From: Stenotrophomonas raiganjensis (SeqCode)
GTDB taxonomy: Bacteria > Pseudomonadota > Gammaproteobacteria > Xanthomonadales > Xanthomonadaceae
NCBI RefSeq assembly: GCF_030658505.1
Contig: NZ_JAUTXR010000173.1
Coordinates: 65,695-129,694, forward strand
Reading direction: 5' to 3'
Length of the DNA stretch: 64,000 nt
In this document: positions 18,101 to 27,460 of the stretch, one piece after another
How positions within the stretch are numbered: the first letter of the stretch is position 1
How the letters are laid out: each line of letters opens with the position of its first letter
The notes under the pieces: generated by a model
The model's database searches: none
Told to the model about the DNA's origin: nothing
The model's input: the letters and a program-made list of their open reading frames with translations, nothing else
Program-made: the position numbers and the translations under genes

Positions 18101-18990
18101 CAGCGCAGGCGCGCCTGCAGTCGCTGAAGCTGCAACTGCGGCGCCGCCAGATCCGGCATCGGCGCACCGTCGATGCGCACGTCACGCAGGTCCGAATCGG
18201 TGGTCAATGCCACCGGCGTGAAATCACGCAGCGTCAGCCATAGGTTCAGTTCGCCCTTGCCCTCGCGCAGGCGCACGCCAGCGGCTGCCAGCAACGACGA
18301 CCATGCGTGGAAATCCACCGGATCCGCGCCCAGCCAGGCCTGGCCGTTGCCGCGTACACGATCGACGTCCAGGACTGCGGTCAGCGGCAGCGCATCGGTC
18401 TGCGCCCAGGCGCGTACGCCCACGCGCAGGCGATCGCCGTTCACGCGCAGGCGCAGGTCGATGCGCGGCAGCGTCGTGTCGATGCCCAGGCCCGGCGCGT
18501 GCACGCCGAGACGGCCACCGATCACCTGAAGCTCGCCCAGCCGCCGCAGCGCGTCCAGCGGGTCGCCCTCGCTGCCGGACTGCGGCAGGCCACGCACCGA
18601 CCACCGACCATCGTCGCCCTGCTGCAGGTCCAGTGCCAGGCCGCGCAGGCGCAGCTCGGTCAGCGAGCGACCGGGCAGCAGGCCGCTGTACATCGACACC
18701 AGCACTTCGGCCTCGCCGATCGCCAGGCCCTGGCCGGCGCCGATGCGCAGGCCCTTCAGCTGCAGCAGCGGGCCGCGACGGGTCCAAGCGGTCTGCAGCT
18801 GGTCGAAACGTACCGGCTGGCCGGCACGCTCGCTCAGCCAGGCGGCAATCTTTTCAGGATGACGCTCAGCCAGCGGCAGCAGCTGGCTGAGCGTGCCCAC
18901 CAGCAGTGCAAGCCCAACCAGGCCCACCGCACAGGCGGCAATGACATGACGGCGGATCCTTCGCAGTCGCAGGCGCGGCGGCGCGCTCAT
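15127..18990 (-). CDS. yhdP: AsmA-like/YhdP family phospholipid transport protein
   Basis: A very long protein (1287 residues) with one N-terminal membrane helix (about 15-35), a DUF3971-type repeating beta-groove body and a C-terminal AsmA-like part. The ending (MFDFRDFFSKGFAFNQVDGS, then NPRAGNLLTVVGAVAGGP) is diagnostic. YhdP-family proteins are predicted to bridge the periplasm as lipid-conducting grooves that carry phospholipids to the outer membrane. Length matches E. coli YhdP (1266). It lies between rng (30 bp upstream) and tldD (60 bp downstream), probably one operon. Confidence 0.94.
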   Translation of the reverse strand: MSAPPRLRLRRIRRHVIAACAVGLVGLALLVGTLSQLLPLAERHPEKIAAWLSERAGQPVRFDQLQTAWTRRGPLLQLKGLRIGAGQGLAIGEAEVLVSMYSGLLPGRSLTELRLRGLALDLQQGDDGRWSVRGLPQSGSEGDPLDALRRLGELQVIGGRLGVHAPGLGIDTTLPRIDLRLRVNGDRLRVGVRAWAQTDALPLTAVLDVDRVRGNGQAWLGADPVDFHAWSSLLAAAGVRLREGKGELNLWLTLRDFTPVALTTDSDLRDVRIDGAPMPDLAAPQLQLQRLQARLRWQRQADGWALQVPRLRLKTEDGEQQLDGLQVQVGKRLQVSSGAVQAGTVLRALALSDRLEPGLRHWLFLSKPQLDVRELQLAGERDGPLRVQGELQSLGFASVGHSPGLRGLGGRFEGDADGFSLQLQPQRQLQFDWPTGFGVRHDLHLAGQVVGWRDEGGGWRIGTAAMRVEGTDYAADVRGGAWFQGDGTRPWLQLAAKLDDVPMTAAKRFWIHSKMSKGATDWLDMALAGGQVRNGVGLVSGDLDDWPFDNNNGRFEATGHITNGDIRFQHDWPLMRQVDADIAFIGPGFDMRGRGDLAGVAVQTFEAGIPDFGQQPLYVRADAQSEAGKLLAMLRQSPLHKDYGDTLDNLTAAGPAHVTFDLLQPLHLDEGEGHLQGTVDLNGVKLVDKRFQLAFDNMHGQARYSNGGFGAEALTVRHLGQDGRLSLRAGGYVHDSRLAFESQLSANLDAGVLIDRAPEMAWLKPYIAGTSPWTIAVNLPKVAAGAPAPPSELRLSSDLVGTRLDLPAPLDKPATEPLATTVAAQLPMGAGRIDVAFGQRLALAARSHNNQTGVQVTLGSDHVDREPPPNGLTVNGRSPTLDALEWISLARGGGDDDAMPLRAVDVQVGKLLLIGGVFGQTRLQLQPGPQALDVRLDGPSLAGRLTVPNAEGGTISGQLDRVHWQSLPAVPGAPAAPARMQAGANDMDPAKLPPFALDIADLQFGKVVLGQAVLRTRPLANGLNVDTLRFRAPDQEIDISGRWLGRTGGARTELTAQVRSEDLGGLMQNLDYGGQLRGGSGQAQLQASWSGGPSDFQLGNLQGQLDLHARNGQLLELEPGAGRVLGLLSVTQLPRRLMFDFRDFFSKGFAFNQVDGSVQFGQGMARTDKVLIEGPAANITIRGQADLRNQQFDQTIDVNPRAGNLLTVVGAVAGGPVGAALGAATNAVLSKPLGEIGARTYKVTGPWKEPKVEVIERSRDKTPPTPAPGPAAAIPPPVTDLPRPHSR

Positions 18991-19020
18991 CGGCCACCGC
19001 CGGCATGCGGCCGGCGAGGA

Positions 19021-20500
19021 TCAGAGCAGAACGACATCGAACTGCTCCTGCAGGTACTGCTCGTCCGCCTGGAAGCGGATGCTCTTGCCGAGGAACTCTT
19101 CCAGCTCGGCCACCGCCGACGATTCCTCATCGGTGATGCGCGCAACCACCTTGGTCGACGCGATCACCAGCAACCGTGCTGCATCGAACTGGCGCACCGC
19201 TCGGGTGATCTCGCGGAAAATCTCGTAAGTCACCGTCTCGGTGGTCTTGATGCTGCCACGGCCACTGCACTGCGGGCAGGTTTCCGACAGCTGGCGCTCC
19301 AGGCTTTCCACCGTGCGCTTGCGGGTCATCTCCACCAGGCCCAGTGGCGAGAAGTCGTACACCGTGGTCTTGGCATGGTCGCGGGCCAGCGCCTTTTCCA
19401 GGGTGCGCAGCACCTGGCGGCGATGCTCGGCGTCATCCATGTCGATGAAGTCGATGATGATGATGCCGCCCAGGTTGCGCAGCCGAAGCTGCCGCGCCAC
19501 TGCCTGCGCTGCTTCCAGGTTGGTGCGGAACACCGTCTCTTCCAGGTTGCGCTGGCCAAGGAACGAACCGGTGTTGACGTCGATGGTGGTCATCGCCTCG
19601 GTCTGGTCGATCACCAGGTAGCCACCCGATTTCAACGGCACCTGCTTGTCCAGCGCGCGGCCGATTTCGTCCTCCACCCCGAACATGTCGAAGATCGGGC
19701 GGTCACCGGCGTACAGCTCCAGTTTCTCCGCCAGCACCGGCATGTACTTGGCCACGAAGGCCTGCAGCTGCGCGAAGGTCTCCTTGGAATCGACCTTCAC
19801 CTTGTCCACGTCCTTGCGGATCAGGTCGCGCACCGAGCGCAGCGGCAGGCTCAGGTCTTCATAGATGTTGCTGCACGAGGGCGCTTCGCGGCCACGGCGC
19901 TCGACCACGTTCCAGACCCGCGACAGGTAGGCGATGTCCTCGGCAATGGCCTCGGCCGGCTGGCCTTCGGCATTGGTGCGCACGATGTAGCCATAACCGC
20001 CATGCTGCGCCGAAAGCTCGGTCACCAGCGCCTTCAGCCGCGCGCGTTCGGCTTCATCTTCGATGCGCGCCGACACGCCCACCACCTTGGACTGCGGCAG
20101 CAGCACCATGTAGCGCGAGGGAATGCTGATCTGGGTGGTCAGGCGGGCGCCCTTGGTACCGATCGGGTCCTTCACCACCTGCACCACGATGTCCTGGCCG
20201 TCGCGCAGCAGCTCGACGATCGGCACGCTGGCCGGCGGCGGCAGCGTGGTGTTCTCGGTATCGGCGCTGGCCACCGGCGCCGGGCGCACCACGTCGTTGG
20301 CGTGCAGGAACGCGGCGCGCTCCAGCCCGACCTCGACGAAAGCCGCCTGCATGCCGGGCATGACCCGCTGCACCTTGCCCTTGTAGATGTTGCCGACCAC
20401 GCCACGGCGCCAGCCGCGCTCGATGTGCAGTTCCTGCAGCATGCCATTTTCGATCACCGCGACCCGGGTCTCGCGCGGGGTCACATTGACCAGGATTTCC

Positions 20501-20508
<8 letters not shown>
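19021..20508 (-). CDS. rng: Ribonuclease G
   Basis: A 495-residue endoribonuclease of the RNase E/G family. It has the N-terminal S1-like domain ([20 protein letters not shown]), the DNase-I-like catalytic core with [11 protein letters not shown] carrying a metal-binding aspartate, and the zinc-link CPQC in [11 protein letters not shown]. It matures the 5' end of 16S rRNA and degrades mRNA. No long unstructured C-terminal scaffold is present, so this is RNase G, not RNase E. The ATG at 20508 overlaps the maf stop by 8 bp, indicating coupling. Confidence 0.95.
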
Positions 20509-21109
<601 letters not shown>

Positions 21110-21239
21110 CGGCACAGCATAACTGAGGCCGCCACCTGAATCGTCAGCAACCCGTTCCGGAACGCGTTCAACCCCGAACAGGCTCACAGCGCGTTCATCG
21201 CTACAACACCACCCTCAACGGCACAACAAGGAGTTCTCC

Positions 21240-21977
21240 ATGCGCCTGACCGCCACCCCGCTGCTGCTTGCCCTGTCCCTCGCCCTTGGAACCTCGATGA
21301 CTGCCCATGCCGCCCCGTCGTCGCCGTCGATCGCCGCCCCGGCCGAAGGCACCCTGCTGAACATCTCGGCCAATGCCGAGGCCACCCGCGTGCCGGACGT
21401 GGCCACCCTGTCGGCCGGCGTGGTCACCCAGGCCGCCGACGGCAACAGCGCGATGCGCCAGAACGCCCAGCAGATGGACAAGGTGCTGGCCGCGATCAAG
21501 GCCGCCGGCATTGCCGAGCGCGACGTGCAGACCAGCGGCGTCAGCCTCAGTCCGCAGTACCGCTATGCCGACAACGAAGCACCGAAGATCACCGGCTACC
21601 AGGCCAGCAACACGGTCAGCCTGAAGGTGCGCGACATCGCCAAGCTCGGCAAGGTGCTGGATGCACTGGCTGCGCAGGGCGCCAACCAGATCAATGGCCC
21701 CAGCTTCGAGATCGACCAGCCCGAGCCGGTCTATGACGAAGCCCGCCTGGCCGCGCTGAAGAAGGCCCAGGCCCGCGCCCAGACCTATGCGAAGTCGCTG
21801 GGCCTGCAGGTGCGCCGCATCGTCAGCATTTCCGAGAACAGCAATGGCGGCTTCCGCCCGATGCCGATGATGCGCACCATGGCCGCCGGTGCGGCGATGG
21901 ACAAGGCCACCCCCGTCGCGCCGGGTGAATCCACGGTTTCGGTCAATCTGGACGTGGTGTTCGAACTGGGCCGCTGA
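21240..21977 (+). CDS. SIMPL (DUF541) domain periplasmic protein
   Basis: A 245-residue exported protein. The signal peptide (about residues 1-24, ending AHA) precedes an Oxidative-stress-defence/SIMPL domain with its typical start (LNISANAEATRVPDVATLSAGVV), a central SLSPQYRYADNE segment, and EARLAALKKAQARAQTYA near residue 165. Homologues such as YggE form oligomeric rings and are linked to oxidative stress, but the exact activity is unknown. AAGGAG lies 8 bp before the ATG. A strong terminator follows. Confidence 0.9.
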   Translation: MRLTATPLLLALSLALGTSMTAHAAPSSPSIAAPAEGTLLNISANAEATRVPDVATLSAGVVTQAADGNSAMRQNAQQMDKVLAAIKAAGIAERDVQTSGVSLSPQYRYADNEAPKITGYQASNTVSLKVRDIAKLGKVLDALAAQGANQINGPSFEIDQPEPVYDEARLAALKKAQARAQTYAKSLGLQVRRIVSISENSNGGFRPMPMMRTMAAGAAMDKATPVAPGESTVSVNLDVVFELGR

Positions 21978-21997
21978 TCGCGCCCACCGCCACCAGC

Positions 21998-22030
21998 AAA
22001 GGCGGGTCCCGCAAGGGGCCCGCCTTTTTT
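21998..22030 (+). terminator. Rho-independent terminator of the SIMPL gene
   Basis: A 9-bp stem (AAAGGCGGG / CCCGCCTTT) is followed by continuing T residues. It begins 21 bp past the stop codon. Confidence 0.9.
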
Positions 22031-22194
22031 CATGCACATCGCCGGCGCTGGCTGAAGGCCAGCCCAACGACACCGGCCCTGCCTCTAGGCAGTGGTCGCC
22101 ACGCCGGGCTACTGATGCACTGCCAGCCGCGTGCGGCAACCCCGCCACGGGCCCTGGTGCGTTGAGGACTTCGTCACTGGCATGGAGGTGGACC

Positions 22195-22842
22195 ATGGTT
22201 CGTACGTATCCCGTTGCATCCCCGCACTTCGACCCCGCCCGCGTTGCCGCCTGGAGCGCGGCCATCGCCCTGCATCTGCTCGCATTCCTGTTGCTGCTGA
22301 TCCCCGCGACCTACCAGGCCGTGCAGGTCCCGCGTGATCCGACCACGGTCAGGCTGATCGAGAAGATTCCCCTACCGCCGACGCCACCGATACAGGAACC
22401 GAAGGAGGTCGCGCAGGTCGTGCCGAAACCGCATGCGCAGCCGGCGACACCGCCGCTGCCTGCTGCCACCGCAACGGCGGAGGAAACACAGGGCATCGCA
22501 CTGCCGGCAGCCGAGTCGGCCGCGCCGCAACTCACGCCGAGCATCGACAGCCCGGCACCGCTGGCCGGTGCGCAGCTGCAGTACCGCAGTGCACCGCCGC
22601 CGACCTATCCGCTGCCGGCACTGCGCAATCATGAGCAGGGCACGGTGCTGCTACGGGTGGAAGTTGACAGCGGCGGCCAGCCGGTCATGGTCAGCATCGA
22701 GCGCAGCAGTGGCTCGCGCAGCCTGGACCAGGCCGCGCGCCAGCAGGTGCTCAAGCGCTGGCGCTTCGAACCGGCACAGCGTGACGGTGTGGCGGTACCG
22801 GCCATCGGCCTGGTGCCGGTACAGTTCTCGCTGCCGGATTGA
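22195..22842 (+). CDS. tonB: Energy transducer TonB
   Basis: A 215-residue TonB protein with a cytoplasmic lead, a membrane anchor at about residues 18-40 (AAWSAAIALHLLAFLLLLIP), a Pro-rich periplasmic linker (about 55-100) and a C-terminal TonB domain (PPPTYPLPALRNHEQGTVLL, then VLKRWRFEPAQRDG). With ExbB/ExbD, not in this window, it couples the proton gradient to outer-membrane receptors. GGAGGT lies 5 bp before the ATG. It sits just upstream of a TonB-dependent receptor and may serve it. Confidence 0.92.
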   Translation: MVRTYPVASPHFDPARVAAWSAAIALHLLAFLLLLIPATYQAVQVPRDPTTVRLIEKIPLPPTPPIQEPKEVAQVVPKPHAQPATPPLPAATATAEETQGIALPAAESAAPQLTPSIDSPAPLAGAQLQYRSAPPPTYPLPALRNHEQGTVLLRVEVDSGGQPVMVSIERSSGSRSLDQAARQQVLKRWRFEPAQRDGVAVPAIGLVPVQFSLPD

Positions 22843-22850
22843 GCATGGCG

Positions 22851-22881
22851 AGCCGGCCCGGCACGCCGCCGGGCCGGCTTT
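22851..22881 (+). terminator. Terminator after tonB
   Basis: A perfect 11-bp GC-rich stem (AGCCGGCCCGG / CCGGGCCGGCT) begins 8 bp after the tonB stop. The T-run is short (TTTC), so strength is moderate. Confidence 0.7.
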
Positions 22882-23040
22882 CACAGCCGAAAAGACAAAC
22901 TCGGCAAAGTCGCCAGACACGCGTTACGAATTAAGCAAAATTTCACTGCTTCGTCACCCATCGGAAACCTAGATTGGCCCGTCCCGGAGCCTTCCGGAGA
23001 CAGCCCTCAACGCTATGGTTTTCCAGTTAGGAGAGAAGCT

Positions 23041-25869
23041 GTGAAACACCTGATCCATCGGCCCGCCAGCCGCCGCCATACCACCCTGGCATCGTCCATC
23101 ACCCATATCCTTGCCGGCAGCACCCTGCTGCTGGCCGGCGCCGTGGCGTCCAACTCCGCCTCCGCGCAGGAGCAGGAAAAGGCCACCAACCTGGACCGCA
23201 TCACGGTCACCGGTTCGAACATTCCGCGCACCAACACTGAAACACCGTCGCCGGTGCAGGTGGTGACCCGCCAGGAAATCGACCGTACCGGCAAGACCTC
23301 GCTGTCGGAGTACCTGCAGACGCTGACCGCCAATGGCGCAGGTTCGATTCCCAAGTCCTTCGGTACCGGCTTCGCCGGTGGCGGCTCGGGCGTGTCGCTG
23401 CGCGGCCTCGGTGCTGGATCGACATTGATCCTGTTGAACGGCCGCCGCATGGCCACCTATGGGCTGGCCGATGACGGCCAGAAGGTCTTCACCGACCTGA
23501 GTACCATCCCGATGGACGCCGTCGAGCGCGTCGAAGTCCTCAAGGACGGCGCCTCGGCAATCTATGGTTCCGATGCGATTGCCGGCGTGATCAACATCAT
23601 CCTGCGCAGCGACTTCCAGGGCGCGACCCTGCGTGCGTCCTACGGCATGTCCGGCGACGGTGATGGCGATGAAAAGAAGGCAACCCTGACCGCTGGTACC
23701 GGAGATCTGTCCAAGGATGGCTGGAACGCCTTCATCAGCGTCGACGTTGGCAAGTCCGACGCAATCAAGGTCAGCGACCGCAAGAATCGGAAGTGGATCG
23801 GGACCGGCGATCTGCGTCGCTGGGGCTACGACTTCGACGGTTCGTACTTTGGTGCCGGCGGCGGCGCATACATCAACAATCGCACCGCTGGTGGCGTTGG
23901 CCCCAATGGCTCGGTATTCGATGATCGCAACGCGACTGCCACCAACCCTGGCCAGCTGGTTCCGCTGCCGGGCTGCGCGGGACTCAGCAATATTCCGGGG
24001 CAGACGGATGCTTCGGTCGCGCAGCAGGGCTGCCTGTGGGATCCGAACCAGAAGTACCGTGACCTGACGCCGGAAGAAAAGTACGTCAACGTGTTCGGTC
24101 GTGCGACCTTTGCCTTCGGCGAGGGTGGTGAGATCTACACCGAGATCGGCTACTCGAAGAAGGAAACCACCTTCACCAATACGCCCTCCGGCGTATCCGG
24201 TGGCTGGGGCTATCCTGACCATACCGTCAATGCCAATAGTGGCCCGGGTGCAACAGTGCTCGGCCCGACCCACCCGGACAATCCAATTCCCGGCCAAGCC
24301 TCGCGCCTGCGTTACAGCGCCTGGGACGTGGGTCCGCGCGTGACCGAGAACACCAACGAGTTCAACCGCTTCCTGGTGGGGGCCAAGGGCAATTGGGGAG
24401 ACTGGAGCTATGACGCTGGCTACCTGCACTCGGGCACCGATCTGGTAAGCGAGCGCACCGGCTTCCTGCGCTACAGCGCAGTGCGCTGTGCACTGGCCGA
24501 CCCGAACTGTGCCGGTGGCGTATGGCGCATTGGCGATGATGCCGGCAAGAATTCCCAGGCACTGTACGACTTCATTTCGCCGCGCATCAGTGCACGTGCC
24601 AAGACCAGCCTGGACTCCTTCAACGCTACCGTTTCGCGCAGCCTGATGGACCTCAAGGGCGGGCCCCTGGGCCTGGCAATCGGCACCGAATGGCGCCGCA
24701 CGAGCAACAGCCTGACACCGCAGACCTATACCGACCAGGGCGACATCATCGGCCTGGGCTATTCGGCGTACGACGGCGTGCAGAACGTGTATGCCGGCTA
24801 CGTCGAGCTGTCGGCACCGGTGCTGGAGTCGCTGGAGCTTTCCGGCGCGCTGCGCTACGACAAGTATGACGGTGGTGATGGCAAGGCCACGCCGAAGCTG
24901 GGTGTCAAATGGACTCCGGCTGACTGGATCGCCCTGCGCGCAAGCTATGCGGAAGGTTTCCGTGCGCCCAACGTGGCCGAAAGCGGTGTCGGTGGCCTGG
25001 CGGGATTCTCCAGCATCAAGGATCCGATCCGGTGCGGCCTGCAGGGAATCCCCTCCAACTGCCAGTCGCGCCAGGTGGCGATCATCACCAACTCCAACCC
25101 GGCGCTCAAGCCTGAGGAATCGAAGAGCTATTCGTTCGGTGTGGTCCTGCAGCCAACACGCACTACGTCGTTGACCGTGGATGCCTGGGAGATCAAGCGC
25201 ACCAACGAAATCGCTTCCAGTGAACCATCCGACGAGATCCTTGCCGGCAACGTGGTACGCGATTCCGACCTCATCAATGGCGTAGCAGGCTCCGGCACCA
25301 TTCTGGCGGTCAACAATCGCTATGTGAATGCCGCATCTTCGCGTGTTCGTGGCATTGATACCGATATCCGGCAGACCTTCGATATCGGCCCCGGCCAGCT
25401 CGAGATGGACCTGCAGTGGAGCCACCTGCTGAAGTTCGAACGCACCAATGGCGGATCCACCTCCGACTATCTGGGTACGCACGGCAACTGCGACGTTTCC
25501 AACTGCATTGGCACGCCCAAGGACAGAGCGAACTTCGGTGCCACCTGGAAGCAGGGTCCCTGGAGCGTCAGCGGCGTTGCCAACTACGTCAGCAAGCTGG
25601 AAAACACCGACAAGCGCGGCGGCGACTACCAGGCGTTCTATGCCGATGGCTCACCGGTGAAGAAGATTGCGTCGTTCACCAGCTTTGACCTGTCCGGCCG
25701 CTGGAACGTGACCGAGCAGTTCGAACTCAATGCATCCGTCCAGAACGTCTTTGATCGCATTGCGCCGCTGGATCCGGTCACCTACGGTGCCGTGAACTAC
25801 AACCCGATGCACTTTGCCGGCGCAGTCGGCCGTTTCTTCACCGTCGGCGCCAAGTACACCTTCAAGTAA
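23041..25869 (+). CDS. TonB-dependent outer-membrane receptor
   Basis: A 942-residue outer-membrane receptor. The signal peptide is about residues 1-42 (ending SASA). A TonB-box-like DRITVTGSN lies near 52, then the plug domain (TPSPVQVVTRQEI, GVSLRGLGAGSTLILLNGRR, VERVEVLKDGASAIYGSDAIAGVINI) and a 22-strand barrel with ALRYDKYDGG and YAEGFRAPNVAE, ending in aromatic VGAKYTFK. The family imports siderophores, vitamin B12 or carbohydrates. The xanthomonad-type plug does not reveal the ligand. Start is GTG with AGGAG at 8 bp. Third positions look somewhat more A/T-rich than in neighbouring genes. Confidence 0.92.
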   Translation: MKHLIHRPASRRHTTLASSITHILAGSTLLLAGAVASNSASAQEQEKATNLDRITVTGSNIPRTNTETPSPVQVVTRQEIDRTGKTSLSEYLQTLTANGAGSIPKSFGTGFAGGGSGVSLRGLGAGSTLILLNGRRMATYGLADDGQKVFTDLSTIPMDAVERVEVLKDGASAIYGSDAIAGVINIILRSDFQGATLRASYGMSGDGDGDEKKATLTAGTGDLSKDGWNAFISVDVGKSDAIKVSDRKNRKWIGTGDLRRWGYDFDGSYFGAGGGAYINNRTAGGVGPNGSVFDDRNATATNPGQLVPLPGCAGLSNIPGQTDASVAQQGCLWDPNQKYRDLTPEEKYVNVFGRATFAFGEGGEIYTEIGYSKKETTFTNTPSGVSGGWGYPDHTVNANSGPGATVLGPTHPDNPIPGQASRLRYSAWDVGPRVTENTNEFNRFLVGAKGNWGDWSYDAGYLHSGTDLVSERTGFLRYSAVRCALADPNCAGGVWRIGDDAGKNSQALYDFISPRISARAKTSLDSFNATVSRSLMDLKGGPLGLAIGTEWRRTSNSLTPQTYTDQGDIIGLGYSAYDGVQNVYAGYVELSAPVLESLELSGALRYDKYDGGDGKATPKLGVKWTPADWIALRASYAEGFRAPNVAESGVGGLAGFSSIKDPIRCGLQGIPSNCQSRQVAIITNSNPALKPEESKSYSFGVVLQPTRTTSLTVDAWEIKRTNEIASSEPSDEILAGNVVRDSDLINGVAGSGTILAVNNRYVNAASSRVRGIDTDIRQTFDIGPGQLEMDLQWSHLLKFERTNGGSTSDYLGTHGNCDVSNCIGTPKDRANFGATWKQGPWSVSGVANYVSKLENTDKRGGDYQAFYADGSPVKKIASFTSFDLSGRWNVTEQFELNASVQNVFDRIAPLDPVTYGAVNYNPMHFAGAVGRFFTVGAKYTFK

Positions 25870-25895
25870 TACCGTTCAACTCAACGCAGCACCTT

Positions 25896-25929
25896 CGAAG
25901 GCCCGGGCACCTGCCCGGGCCTTCGTCGT
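25896..25929 (+). terminator. Terminator of the receptor gene
   Basis: A perfect 14-bp stem (CGAAGGCCCGGGCA / TGCCCGGGCCTTCG, loop CC) starts 26 bp after the stop. The trailing sequence (TCGTT) is T-poor. Confidence 0.7.
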
Positions 25930-26003
25930 TGCGGCTCTTGCAGGCATGTTCACGAGCACACCGCTACCGTGTGCACGCGGCATCACCGCCGCAGGGGATC
26001 TCC

Positions 26004-27425
26004 ATGGCCGCGACTTCGCAACGCCTGGGCCTGCCCGCGTTGACCGCACTGGTGGTCGGCTCGATGGTCGGCGCCGGCATCTTCTCATTGCCGCAGAACG
26101 TGGCGCGCAGCGCCGGCCCGGCTGCCGCGCTGGTCGGCTGGGCGCTGAGTGGCGCCGGCATGCTGATGCTGGCCTTCGTATTCCAGGCCCTGGCCAACCG
26201 CCGGCCGGACCTCGATACCGGCATCTACGCGTATGCGCGCGAGGGCTTCGGCAGCTACATCGGCTTTTCCGCAGCATGGGGCTACTGGGTCGCCTCGGTG
26301 CTTGGCAACGCCAGCTTCTTCGTGCTGATCTTCAGCGGCCTCGGCCATTTCCTGCCGGTCTTCGGCGAAGGCAATACCCCGGCCGCGGTGGCCGCTTCGT
26401 CACTGCTGCTATGGACCGTGCACCTGCTGGTGCTGCGCGGCCTGCGTACCGCCGCCATCGTCAACGGCCTGGTGACGGTGGCCAAACTGCTGCCGATCAC
26501 CCTGTTCCTGGTGCTGGCGGCTGGCGCGTTCCGCATGGACGTATTCCGCGCCGATTTCCTCGGTACGCCGGCACTCGGCGATCTCGGCCAGCAGCTGCGC
26601 GGCATGATGCTGGTGACCGTGTGGGTGTTCATCGGCATCGAAGGGGCCAGCATCTACTCGCGGCGCGCCGCGCGACGTGCCGATGTGGGCCGCGCCACAG
26701 TGATCGGCTTTCTTGGCGTCTGGCTGCTGCTGGTACTGGTCAGCCTGCTGTCGATGGGCGTGCTGCCACAGGCCGAACTGGCCGGACTGCCCAATCCGTC
26801 GATGGCCTATGTGCTGCGCGCCATCGTCGGCGAATGGGGCGCGACGGTGATCATCATCGGTTCGATCATCTCGGTGCTGGGCGCGTTGCTGGCCTGGGTG
26901 CTGCTGTGTGCCGAGGTGCTGTATGCCGCCGCCGGTGACGGCACCATGCCGGCGTTCCTGGGCCGCGAGAACGCGCGCGGCGTACCGGCCAATGCACTAT
27001 GGCTGAGCAACGGGCTGATCCAGTTGTTCCTGCTGCTGGTGCTGGTCAACTCCGGCAGCTACACCGGGCTGGTGCTGCTGGCTGCATCGATGAGCCTGGT
27101 GCCCTACTTCCTGTCCACGGCATTCGGGGTGCAGCTTGCCTGGCGCGGGCACGCCTATGCAGGGGAGCCTGGCGCCCGCTGGCGCGACTTCGTCGTCGCG
27201 CTGCTGGCCAGCGCGTATGCACTGTGGCTGGTGTATGCCGGCGGCCTCGACAACCTGCTGCTGTCGGTGCTGCTGTACGTGCCCGGCGTTGTGCTGTTCG
27301 CACTGACCCGGCACCAGCGCGGCGAGCGCATATTCACGCGCTGGGAGTGGGTGCTGTTCGGCGCGATCCTGATCGTGGCGATTGCCACGCTGGTAGCTTT
27401 CTGCAAGGGTGACCTGAAACTGTAG
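26004..27425 (+). CDS. APC-family amino acid permease (basic amino acid/polyamine antiporter type)
   Basis: A 473-residue inner-membrane transporter with about 12 hydrophobic segments. The first helix carries the APC signature (GSMVGAGIFSLPQNVA), and ARRADVGRATVIGFLG and AVGDG-like YAAAGDGTMP follow, as in ArcD/LysP-like antiporters. Likely substrates are arginine, lysine or ornithine, but arc genes are absent here, so that is uncertain. AGGGG lies before the ATG at 26004. Its TAG stop is part of a GTAG repeat element. Confidence 0.88.
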   Translation: MAATSQRLGLPALTALVVGSMVGAGIFSLPQNVARSAGPAAALVGWALSGAGMLMLAFVFQALANRRPDLDTGIYAYAREGFGSYIGFSAAWGYWVASVLGNASFFVLIFSGLGHFLPVFGEGNTPAAVAASSLLLWTVHLLVLRGLRTAAIVNGLVTVAKLLPITLFLVLAAGAFRMDVFRADFLGTPALGDLGQQLRGMMLVTVWVFIGIEGASIYSRRAARRADVGRATVIGFLGVWLLLVLVSLLSMGVLPQAELAGLPNPSMAYVLRAIVGEWGATVIIIGSIISVLGALLAWVLLCAEVLYAAAGDGTMPAFLGRENARGVPANALWLSNGLIQLFLLLVLVNSGSYTGLVLLAASMSLVPYFLSTAFGVQLAWRGHAYAGEPGARWRDFVVALLASAYALWLVYAGGLDNLLLSVLLYVPGVVLFALTRHQRGERIFTRWEWVLFGAILIVAIATLVAFCKGDLKL

Positions 27426-27460
27426 CGGCGAGCCGCAGCCGGAGATGGGTTCGGCTCTAC
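27422..27460. repeat. SMAG-type element bridging two convergent stop codons
   Basis: A 39-bp element starts with GTAG at 27422 and ends with CTAC at 27460 (GTAG on the other strand). The outer parts pair in part (GAGCCG with CGGCTC). The TAG of each GTAG is the stop codon of a flanking gene: the permease at 27423-27425, and the esterase at 27457-27459 on the minus strand. Confidence 0.7.
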
